From assembly GCA_000433635.1 (NCBI GenBank), contig HF997953.1, forward strand, positions 1-5,932: DNA of 5,932 nucleotides, read 5' to 3'. Below, one piece after another: positions 1 through 5,696 of this stretch. How positions within the stretch are numbered: position 1 is the first letter of the stretch; each line of letters begins with the position of its first letter. The notes beneath the pieces were generated by a model. That model saw only the letters and a list, made by a program, of their open reading frames with translations, was not told where the DNA came from and did no database searches. The position numbers were made by a program, and so were the translations under genes. Source of the DNA: Ruminococcus sp. CAG:254 (GTDB lineage: Bacteria; Bacillota; Clostridia; Oscillospirales; Ruminococcaceae).

Positions 1-84
1 CTGCTGAGCGATGACGATACAACGGCTGCCATTGAATCCGCCATTGATGCACCAGCAGAAACCCCGGAAACAACGGAGGCATAA
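1..84 (+). CDS. nusA: NusA C-terminal end (partial, 5' end outside window)
   Basis: An open frame enters at base 1 and stops at TAA 82-84, giving 27 residues that begin LLSDDD and end ETPETTEA. The tail is acidic and rich in Thr, Ala and Glu, with no recognisable fold. The assignment to the transcription elongation/termination factor NusA rests on synteny: nusA immediately precedes ylxR in most Firmicutes, and an acidic, poorly conserved C-terminus after the KH domains is common in that family. The stop codon lies 6 nt before the ylxR start, so the ylxR Shine-Dalgarno (GGAGG, 75-79) sits inside the last codons of this gene. The tail alone does not prove identity. Confidence 0.7.
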   Translation: MLSDDDTTAAIESAIDAPAETPETTEA

Positions 85-90
85 CACCGC

Positions 91-393
91 ATGAAAAAGA
101 AAAAAGAAGTCCTGCGTGCCTGCATGGGCTGCGGCGAACGAAAGCCAAAACAGGAACTCATCCGAATCGTGCGAACCCCGGACGGCAATTTCGTCATTGA
201 CGAAACCGGAAAAACCCCGGGAAGAGGGGCTTATCTCTGCAAGAATAAAGCCTGCCTCGAAAAAGCAAAGAAAACCCGCAAGGTGGAACGCTCTTTTGTG
301 CAGATGTTTCCACCGGAAACCTATAAGGAGATGGAAGATGCCCTTACCAGAAAAGTGCAGGAACTTACTGACGATCTGCCGGAAAGCCGGTAA
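91..393 (+). CDS. ylxR: YlxR/RnpM family RNA-binding protein (DUF448), RNase P modulator
   Basis: A basic 100-residue protein with the YlxR (DUF448) signatures: RACMGCGERKPKQELIRIV at residues 9-27 and GRGAYLC at 44-50, then a Lys-rich helix around 51-68. In Bacillus subtilis the homologue was renamed RnpM because it binds RNase P RNA and modulates the enzyme in vitro; that role is carried over here by homology. Four cysteines in two pairs (C11/C14 and C50/C55) could form a metal knuckle, which is inference; some family members, such as the Streptococcus form, lack them. The ATG at 91 is preceded by GGAGG at 75-79, an 11-nt spacing. The last 18 codons overlap the start of ylxQ, and the tail after about residue 75 is not conserved in the family. 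Length is normal. Confidence 0.95.
   Translation: MKKKKEVLRACMGCGERKPKQELIRIVRTPDGNFVIDETGKTPGRGAYLCKNKACLEKAKKTRKVERSFVQMFPPETYKEMEDALTRKVQELTDDLPESR
325..330 (+). promoter_or_regulatory. Shine-Dalgarno of ylxQ, inside ylxR
   Basis: AAGGAG lies 7 nt before the ATG at 338, in the ylxR coding sequence. It decides the ylxQ start: the same frame is open upstream to an ATG at 116, but that region only reads ylxR out of frame and has no L7Ae homology. Confidence 0.8.
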
Positions 394-667
394 ACTCGAA
401 GCCGGCTTTGCACGGGCGAAAGATGCCATCCAGGGCGGCTATGCAGCCTGCATTCTGCTCACCGCAGACCTTTCCGAAAAAAGCCGGAAAGAAGTGCTGT
501 ATTTCGCCGAAAAACAACACGTCCCAGTCGTACAGACGGACTGGGAAATGGCAGAAGTCCGGCTGCTGTTCGGACAGCGTGCCGGCATCCTGACCATCTG
601 TGAAGCCGGATTCGCCCAGCGGATTCAGGCTCTATTACAGACCAAATCGTCCTCCAGCAATGGATGA
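338..667 (+). CDS. ylxQ: YlxQ, L7Ae/L30e/S12e-like putative RNA-binding protein
   Basis: A 109-residue protein of the ribosomal L7Ae superfamily, normally about 100 residues. Family features are the opening helix LLTICRKAGKLEAGF (10-24), the A-K-D-A-I-Q-G segment (27-33), the buried strand ACILLTADLS (37-46), a VPVVQTDWEMAEV segment (62-74) and a C-terminal GILTICEAGFAQRI (83-96). L7Ae-type proteins bind kink-turn RNA; the exact role of YlxQ is not established. The frame is open from 116, but the start at 338 is preferred because the AAGGAG at 325-330 is ideally spaced and because the homologous N-terminus begins just after it. The gene therefore overlaps ylxR by 56 nt. The last residues (TKSSSSNG) are a low-complexity tail. 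Synteny between ylxR and infB supports the call. Confidence 0.92.
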   Translation: MPLPEKCRNLLTICRKAGKLEAGFARAKDAIQGGYAACILLTADLSEKSRKEVLYFAEKQHVPVVQTDWEMAEVRLLFGQRAGILTICEAGFAQRIQALLQTKSSSSNG

Positions 668-716
668 CGCATACCATTCTTTTTGAAACCCTGTCCCAAC
701 CGACAGGAACACGCGG

Positions 717-723
717 AAAGGAG
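717..723 (+). promoter_or_regulatory. Shine-Dalgarno of infB
   Basis: AAAGGAG lies 8 nt before the ATG at 732. A TTG in the same frame at 726 is only 2 nt from this site, too close for initiation, so the shorter start is chosen. Confidence 0.85.
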
Positions 724-731
724 AGTTGCCG

Positions 732-3347
732 ATGACGACAAAAAAGCAGAAATTGAGCGACGTTGCAAAGACACTCCAGATGACCCCGAATGACCTGATT
801 GCCCTGTTTTCTGAACTGCAAAACGGAACAGAAAAAAAGAGCAGCAGCACCTTGACGGAAGCAGAAGTCAATCTGGTTCTGGAATATGTCACCCAGCATC
901 AGCAGGTGACAGACGGCTTTGCAGCCTATTTCGCAACGAAAAACAGTACGAGGGAAGAGGTGGCACAACAATCTATGAAAAAAGGGAACGAAAAGAAAGC
1001 TGCTCACCAGCAGCAGAATCAAGGAAAAAAACAGCCGCAGGATCGGAGAAGACCACAGCAGCAGAATGCCGCTGGAAATAACCATGCCAACAATAACAAT
1101 GGTAATGGTAATGGCAATCCCAATAACAGCAACTCCGCTGCAAAGAAGCCGCAGCAGGCTGCATCCAATCAGAAGAATCAGCCGCAGGCTGCCGCTCAGC
1201 CGAAAAAGCAGCCAGCTGCTGCCAAGCCAGCCAGCCAGCCGAATAACAACAACAATAACAACCATCCGGAACACCACAAGAAAAAGCAGAAACAGCAGCC
1301 GCAGGCACAAAAACGGGGCGAACGGCTGCATGTAGAAGTGGAACTGTCTTCCGATACCGCTACTACAACAGAAAAGCGGCGTACTGTTGATACCCGTGGC
1401 TCTTATGTGGATTTGGATAAGTACAACCAGCGGTATGAACAGATTGCTCCGGCTGGCAAGTACAGCAAGGATAACTATTCCACCAAAAAGCAGAAAATCA
1501 ACCAGAAGTCTGCTCAGCGGAACAAGCAGAAGTATTCCAATAAGCGGGAAACCGAACAGGATCGTCTTCGCCGTCTGGAACTCGAAAAGGCAAGAAAACA
1601 ACAGCTCAAGGTTCGGATTCCGGAATCCATCGTGGTCAGCGAACTCGCAAGCCGCTTGAAAGTGACTGCAACGGAAGTCATCAAAAAGCTGATGGGCTTG
1701 GGTGTTATGGCATCCATCAATGAGGAAATCGACTTCGACACCGCTTGTCTGGTTGCAGAAGAACTGGGTGCAAAGGTAGAAAAGGAAGTCATCGTTACCA
1801 TCGAAGAACGTCTGATTGAAGAAGAGGACGAATCCGATAACACCGAAGAACGCTCTCCGGTTGTCGTTGTTATGGGTCACGTTGACCATGGTAAGACTTC
1901 CATTCTGGACTACATCCGTCACGCCAACATCGCTGCAGGCGAAGCCGGCGGTATCACCCAGCACATCGGTGCTTATCAGGTCACTTGCAACGGCAAGGAA
2001 ATTACCTTCCTCGATACACCGGGACACGAAGCGTTCACCGCAATGCGTGCAAGAGGGGCAAATATCACAGATATTGCCATTCTGGTTGTTGCTGCGGATG
2101 ACGGTATCATGCCGCAGACCGTAGAATCCATCAACCATGCAAAGGCTGCTGGCGTTTCCCTGATTGTTGCCATCAACAAGATGGATAAAGAAGGAGCAAA
2201 TCCAGACCGGGTTAAGGAAGAACTCACCAAATATGATTTGGTTTGCGAAGACTGGGGCGGCGATGTTATGTGCGTTCCGGTTTCTGCAAAGACTGGCGAA
2301 GGCATTGACGAACTGCTCGAAGACGTGCTGCTGATTGCAGAAATGCAGGAACTCAAGGCAAACCCGAACCGCCGTGCAAAGGGTGCTGTCATCGAAGCTC
2401 GGTTGGATAAGGGCAGAGGTCCGGTTGCAACCCTGTTGGTTCAGAACGGGACACTGCACACCGGCGATGTTATTCTTGCCGGAACGAGTGTCGGAAAGGT
2501 TCGTGTCATGACCAACGACAAGGGTACAGTTGTTCACGAAGCTGGCCCGTCTGTTCCGGTTGAAATCACCGGTCTGGCAGAAGTTCCGGCTGCTGGCGAT
2601 GTCTTTGACGTTGTAGAAGATGAACGTCTGGCAAAGACCCTCGTAGAACAGCGGAAGCATGAAGCAAAGCAGGCAAAGTTCAGCGAATACCAGAAGGTAA
2701 CACTTGACAACCTCTTCAGCCAGATTGCAGAGGGTGAAATGAAGGAACTCGCCATCATCGTCAAGGCTGACGTACAGGGTTCTGTAGAAGCTGTGAAGCA
2801 GTCCCTCGAAAAAATCCAGAACGATGAAGTTCGGGTTCGGGTCATCCACGGCGGCGTTGGTGCAATCAACGAAAGCGATGTCATGCTGGCGGATGCATCC
2901 AATGCCATTATCATCGGCTTCAATGTGCGTCCTGACCCGCTGGCAGAAGAAACCGCTGCCCGTGACCATGTCGAAATCCGCACCTATCGGGTCATCTATG
3001 ATGCCATCGAAGATGTGGAAACTGCTATGAAGGGCATGCTTGCGCCGAAGTTCCGGGAAGTTGTTATGGGTCGGATCGAAGTGCGTCAGGTCTATAAAAT
3101 CTCCAGCGTTGGTGCGGTTGCCGGTGCGTATGTCCTCAGCGGTAAAGTTACCAGACAGTGCCAGATTCGTGTCGTTCGGGATGGCATTGTCATTGCAGAA
3201 GATAAAATGTCCAGCCTGAAGCGGTTCAAGGATGACGTAAAGGAAGTTACCGAAGGCTACGAATGCGGTATTACGCTCGAAAAGTTCCGGGACTTCAAGG
3301 AAGGCGACATCTTTGAAGCCTTCATCATGGAAGAATATCAGGACTAA
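732..3347 (+). CDS. infB: Translation initiation factor IF-2
   Basis: This 871-residue GTPase brings fMet-tRNA to the 30S subunit and promotes 50S joining. In order: a first IF2_N-type helical subdomain (about 1-55, LSDVAKTLQMTPNDLIALF); an Asn/Gln-rich low-complexity linker (86-196); a basic, Lys/Arg-rich stretch (about 200-290); a second IF2_N subdomain (about 292-350); the G domain with G1 GHVDHGKT (382-389), G2 GGITQH (406-411), G3 DTPGHE (428-433), G4 NKMD (482-485) and G5 SAK (518-520); beta-barrel domain II from about 548; domain III from about 670 (LAIIVKADVQGSVEAV); and the C-terminal fMet-tRNA-binding barrel (about 775-871, ending GDIFEAFIMEEYQD). All GTPase motifs, including switch-II His432, are intact. 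The ATG at 732 is chosen over the TTG at 726 on Shine-Dalgarno spacing. An in-frame ATG at 975 could allow a shorter isoform, as in E. coli and B. subtilis, but its upstream site is weak. Confidence 0.98.
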   Translation: MTTKKQKLSDVAKTLQMTPNDLIALFSELQNGTEKKSSSTLTEAEVNLVLEYVTQHQQVTDGFAAYFATKNSTREEVAQQSMKKGNEKKAAHQQQNQGKKQPQDRRRPQQQNAAGNNHANNNNGNGNGNPNNSNSAAKKPQQAASNQKNQPQAAAQPKKQPAAAKPASQPNNNNNNNHPEHHKKKQKQQPQAQKRGERLHVEVELSSDTATTTEKRRTVDTRGSYVDLDKYNQRYEQIAPAGKYSKDNYSTKKQKINQKSAQRNKQKYSNKRETEQDRLRRLELEKARKQQLKVRIPESIVVSELASRLKVTATEVIKKLMGLGVMASINEEIDFDTACLVAEELGAKVEKEVIVTIEERLIEEEDESDNTEERSPVVVVMGHVDHGKTSILDYIRHANIAAGEAGGITQHIGAYQVTCNGKEITFLDTPGHEAFTAMRARGANITDIAILVVAADDGIMPQTVESINHAKAAGVSLIVAINKMDKEGANPDRVKEELTKYDLVCEDWGGDVMCVPVSAKTGEGIDELLEDVLLIAEMQELKANPNRRAKGAVIEARLDKGRGPVATLLVQNGTLHTGDVILAGTSVGKVRVMTNDKGTVVHEAGPSVPVEITGLAEVPAAGDVFDVVEDERLAKTLVEQRKHEAKQAKFSEYQKVTLDNLFSQIAEGEMKELAIIVKADVQGSVEAVKQSLEKIQNDEVRVRVIHGGVGAINESDVMLADASNAIIIGFNVRPDPLAEETAARDHVEIRTYRVIYDAIEDVETAMKGMLAPKFREVVMGRIEVRQVYKISSVGAVAGAYVLSGKVTRQCQIRVVRDGIVIAEDKMSSLKRFKDDVKEVTEGYECGITLEKFRDFKEGDIFEAFIMEEYQD
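987..1319 (+). repeat. Asn/Gln-rich low-complexity segment encoded within infB
   Basis: IF-2 residues 86-196 contain 24 Asn and 22 Gln in 111 residues (about 41%), plus many Lys, Ala and Pro and almost no hydrophobic residues. It includes NNNNGNGNGN at 120-129 and seven consecutive Asn at 171-177, built from AAC/AAT codons (1242-1262), and repeated Gln-Pro-Gln-Ala-type units in the CAG-rich parts. It joins the two IF2_N subdomains and is expected to be disordered. IF-2 linkers are variable in length and composition across bacteria. Confidence 0.9.
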
Positions 3348-3370
3348 TTCAGAGAATATTCATTCCATCC

Positions 3371-3409
3371 GGCTTGGAAATGCAGCGGCATTCGCTGCAT
3401 TTCTCCGCC
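3371..3409 (+). repeat. Intercistronic inverted repeat (RNA stem-loop) between infB and rbfA
   Basis: The arms GAAATGCAGCG (3377-3387) and CGCTGCATTTC (3393-3403) are perfect 11-bp complements around a 5-nt loop, GCATT. A G-U pair (3376/3404) extends the stem, and beyond a 2x2 internal loop GGC (3371-3373) pairs with GCC (3407-3409). No T-tract follows on either strand, so it is not a typical intrinsic terminator. It ends about 12 nt before the rbfA Shine-Dalgarno and leaves that site free. An mRNA processing, stability or pausing role is possible but unproven. The rest of the 91-nt spacer shows no promoter I can support. Confidence 0.75.
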
Positions 3410-3438
3410 CCTGATTTGAAAAAAGGAGGCATTTTCTT

Positions 3439-3795
3439 ATGGCAAACTATAAAACCAGTCGGACAGAAGAAGACATCCTGCGAGAACTCACCGCCCTGCT
3501 GCGGGAACTCAAAGACCCCCGTATCGACCCCCTTTTGACCATCGTTCGGGTGGAATTGTCTAACGATATGTCGAACTGTAAAGTCTATGTTTCTAGCTTA
3601 TCTGGCATCGAAACGGCGAAAACCTCCTGCATCGGTCTGGTCAGTGCGACCGGATTTCTGCGGCGGGAACTGTTTCATCGCCTCAAGCTGCGGAAATCTC
3701 CGGCTCTGCACTTCATTGCAGACCATTCCATTGAACACAGTGCAGAAATCAATCAGAAATTGCATGACCTGCATTTAGAGGACATTGAGGAGTAA
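3439..3795 (+). CDS. rbfA: Ribosome-binding factor A
   Basis: A 118-residue RbfA, a single-domain type II KH-like protein that binds the immature 30S subunit and helps finish the 5' end of 16S rRNA, important in cold. Family marks are an N-terminal helix ending in LKDPRIDPLLTIVRVELSND (24-43), the strand CKVYVSSL (47-54), the interrupted helix with A-x-G (A70-T71-G72) followed by FLRREL (73-78) in place of the KH GxxG, and the C-terminal PALHFIADHSIEHSAEI (88-104). The length is typical, with no C-terminal extension. AAAGGAGG at 3422-3429 is 9 nt before the ATG. B. subtilis has ylxP between infB and rbfA; here there is only the 91-nt spacer with the hairpin. The final codons carry the GAGGAG site of nrnA. 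Confidence 0.97.
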   Translation: MANYKTSRTEEDILRELTALLRELKDPRIDPLLTIVRVELSNDMSNCKVYVSSLSGIETAKTSCIGLVSATGFLRRELFHRLKLRKSPALHFIADHSIEHSAEINQKLHDLHLEDIEE

Positions 3796-3798
3796 GAT

Positions 3799-4758
3799 AT
3801 GAACATTGCAGAAACAGCTGCCCAGCTGCAAACCATCCAGCAAGCCATGATCCTCATCCATCAAAGTCCGGACGGCGACTGCATCGGCAGCGGTTATGCA
3901 CTCGCTGCCCTGCTCCGTCAGATGGGCTGTCATGCGGTGGTGCGGTGCAGTGACCCGATTCCGGAACGCTATGCCTTTCTGGCAGTTGAAGAAACACCGG
4001 ATACCGTTGACGAAGACGCTGCTGTCATTCTCTCGGTCGATGTCGCAGACCGCAAATTGCTCGGCGACTTGAACGAACCCTATGGCGGACGGGTTGCCCT
4101 TGCAATTGACCACCACATCATGCACCGCTCCTTTGCAAAGGAATGCTGTCTGTATCCAAAAGCAGCCGCTGCCTGTGAAATCGTCTATGCGATTGCAAAG
4201 GAACTGCCTGTGAAACTCACGCCCCAGATTGCCACCTGCTTGTATACGGGCATGGCAACCGATACGGGCTGTTTCCAGTTCGACAACGTAACCCCGCACA
4301 CGCTGCGAATCGTTGCAGACCTCATGGAACAGTTCCCGGAAATCCACTATGCATGGATTAATCGGGCAATGTTTGCCGTTAAAAGTATGGGCAGACTGCG
4401 AGTAGAACAAAAGCTGATCGACCAGCTGCACACCAGCTGCAATGGAAAATGTGTGATGATTTGCATCACGCTGGCATTCATGGAACAGTATGGTCTAGAC
4501 CCGCTCGACCTCGATGGTCTGGCAGGATTTCCGCTACAGGTCGAAGGAGCAGAAGTCGGCATCACCCTCAAGGAACGAGATCCCAATGTCTTTAAGGTTT
4601 CCATGCGTTCCGCTCGTACTGTGGACGTTGCTGCCATCTGCAAGGAGTTTGGCGGCGGCGGTCACATCAAGGCTGCCGGCTGCCTCATTGAAGGCACAGC
4701 AGAATCCGTCATGCAACAGCTGCAAACAGCGGTAGAGAGGAGCTTGGCGGAATCATGA
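3799..4758 (+). CDS. nrnA: NrnA-type DHH/DHHA1 phosphoesterase (nanoRNase / pAp phosphatase)
   Basis: A 319-residue bifunctional-type enzyme; family members degrade 2-5-nt RNA oligomers and dephosphorylate 3',5'-pAp in the cytosol using Mn2+. The DHH domain (about 1-190) has the metal ligands: motif I HQSPDGD (H21, D25, D27), motif II D81 in SVDVAD, motif III DHH (104-106) and motif IV DTG (D155-G157). The C-terminal DHHA1 domain carries the substrate-binding GGGGH (285-289), followed by IKAAG. Length matches B. subtilis NrnA (313 aa), so it is complete and likely active. GAGGAG at 3787-3792, within the end of rbfA, is 6 nt from the ATG, and only 3 nt separate the rbfA stop and this start, which suggests coupling. 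A DHH gene between rbfA and truB is common in Clostridia and links nanoRNA turnover to the translation genes. pAp versus oligoribonuclease preference cannot be read from sequence. Confidence 0.93.
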   Translation: MNIAETAAQLQTIQQAMILIHQSPDGDCIGSGYALAALLRQMGCHAVVRCSDPIPERYAFLAVEETPDTVDEDAAVILSVDVADRKLLGDLNEPYGGRVALAIDHHIMHRSFAKECCLYPKAAAACEIVYAIAKELPVKLTPQIATCLYTGMATDTGCFQFDNVTPHTLRIVADLMEQFPEIHYAWINRAMFAVKSMGRLRVEQKLIDQLHTSCNGKCVMICITLAFMEQYGLDPLDLDGLAGFPLQVEGAEVGITLKERDPNVFKVSMRSARTVDVAAICKEFGGGGHIKAAGCLIEGTAESVMQQLQTAVERSLAES

Positions 4759-5648
4759 ACGGCATTCTCTGTATGAATAAACCGCAGGATTTTACCTCGT
4801 TCGATGTCATCGGAAAGCTGCGTGGCATTCTGCATATGAAACGGCTCGGACACACAGGAACACTCGACCCAATGGCAACGGGCGTACTGCCAATTTTGGT
4901 CGGAACTGCAACAAAAGCCTGCGACATCCTGCCGAATCAGGACAAGACCTATCAGGCAACCGTTGTTTTTGGCAAGGCAACCGATACGCTCGACATCTGG
5001 GGAAAGCCCCTGCAAGACTATCCGGAACAGCACGTCACAGAAGCAGCACTTCGTGCCATACTGCCGGAGTTTCTCGGCGATATTACCCAGCTGCCACCCA
5101 TGTATTCTGCGGTTTCCGTCAACGGAAAACGGCTGTATGAACTCGCACGAAAGGGCGAAACCGTCGAACGTCCCACCCGTACTGTGCACATTGATGCTAT
5201 TACGCTGGACGCTTTTGACGAAACGCAACAGACTGCAACACTGACGGTTTCCTGCGGAAAAGGAACGTATATCCGGACACTGCTCTCTGATATTGGGCAG
5301 CGGCTCGGTGGCGATGCAGTGATGACTGCTCTGACTCGGACAGCTGCCTGCGGCTATCCGTTGCAAGAATGCCTGACTTTTGAGCAGGTTGCCGCTGCAA
5401 TGGCAGACGGCACACTCGAAGAACACCTGCTTCCGACGGATTCGCTGTTCTCATCCTATCCGAAATTGCGACTCAATGCCGCACAGGAACGGATGTTCTG
5501 CAACGGTGTCAAATTGGATTTAAATCGGCTGCGGAATCTCCAGCCTGACCAGGATATCTATACCGTCTACGGGGCAACTGGTACGTTCTTAGGAACGGCA
5601 CTTGCCGACCGTACCCAACAGGAATTGCGAATTGGAAAACGGTTCTGA
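4755..5648 (+). CDS. truB: tRNA pseudouridine-55 synthase TruB
   Basis: A 297-residue enzyme that isomerises U55 in the T-loop of tRNAs. The catalytic Asp is D38 in the motif GHTGTLDPMATGVL (32-45). Other family blocks are MNGILCMNKPQDFTS at the N-terminus, DKTYQATVVFG (63-73) with active-site Tyr66, TDTLD (76-80), QLPPMYSAVSVNGKRLYELAR (112-132) and GTYIRTL (170-176). The last 60 or so residues form the small C-terminal PUA-like domain, slightly shorter than in B. subtilis (309 aa total). The ATG overlaps the nrnA stop as ATGA (4755-4758), typical of translational coupling; GAGGAG at 4737-4742 is 12 nt upstream. The final codons and stop form the 5' arm and centre of a predicted hairpin ahead of ribF. 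Confidence 0.97.
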   Translation: MNGILCMNKPQDFTSFDVIGKLRGILHMKRLGHTGTLDPMATGVLPILVGTATKACDILPNQDKTYQATVVFGKATDTLDIWGKPLQDYPEQHVTEAALRAILPEFLGDITQLPPMYSAVSVNGKRLYELARKGETVERPTRTVHIDAITLDAFDETQQTATLTVSCGKGTYIRTLLSDIGQRLGGDAVMTALTRTAACGYPLQECLTFEQVAAAMADGTLEEHLLPTDSLFSSYPKLRLNAAQERMFCNGVKLDLNRLRNLQPDQDIYTVYGATGTFLGTALADRTQQELRIGKRF

Positions 5649-5668
5649 TTCGCATTCCCCCATTTTTT
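5621..5668 (+). terminator. Candidate intrinsic terminator/attenuator between truB and ribF
   Basis: By eye, bases 5621-5637 pair with 5643-5658. GGAAT (5621-5625) pairs with ATTCC (5654-5658), T5626 is bulged, GCGAAT (5627-5632) pairs with ATTCGC (5648-5653), and TGGAA (5633-5637) pairs with TTCTG (5643-5647) using two G-U pairs. The loop is AACGG. The stem is followed by CCCA and then six T (5663-5668). It spans the last truB codons and the stop at 5646-5648. The 4-nt gap before the T-tract, the short T-tract and the AU-rich base make it weaker than a classic terminator, so partial attenuation of ribF is more likely than full termination. Confidence 0.4.
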
Positions 5669-5696
5669 GAAATTCCCAACGAAAAGAGGTTTTCCC

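Noticed and set aside
116..337. N-terminal extension of the ylxQ frame back to an ATG at 116
   Set aside because: The extra 74 residues are ylxR read out of frame, with no L7Ae homology; the well-placed AAGGAG at 325-330 supports the start at 338.
522..546. 8-bp inverted repeat (TCCCAGTC / GACTGGGA, 9-nt loop) inside ylxQ
   Set aside because: About one such repeat is expected by chance in 6 kb, and it lies in conserved coding sequence with no T-tract.
690..707. 6-bp inverted repeat (CCTGTC / GACAGG, 6-nt loop) in the ylxQ-infB spacer
   Set aside because: Too short to stand out from chance and not followed by T residues; it might influence infB initiation, but nothing in the sequence shows this.
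726..731. TTG start for infB two codons upstream
   Set aside because: It is only 2 nt from the Shine-Dalgarno; the ATG at 732 has an 8-nt spacing.
2704..2732. Perfect -35-like TTGACA within infB
   Set aside because: No -10-like sequence occurs at 16-18 nt downstream, and the site is conserved coding sequence.
459..2969. An 836-codon open frame on the minus strand opposite ylxQ and infB
   Set aside because: It is antisense to a fully conserved IF-2 gene, its translation has no domain I recognise and is rich in Cys, Phe and low-complexity Leu/Ile/Val stretches mirroring the N/Q/K-rich linker, and no Shine-Dalgarno or operon context supports it. Codon bias of infB explains the lack of stops.
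3416..3453. Promoter-like TTGAAA (3416) and TATAAA (3448) around the rbfA start
   Set aside because: The spacing is 26 nt, far from the 16-18 nt needed, and the second box lies inside rbfA.
4662..5426. Minus-strand open frame of 254 codons opposite truB
   Set aside because: A shadow of truB with no recognisable domain or initiation site.
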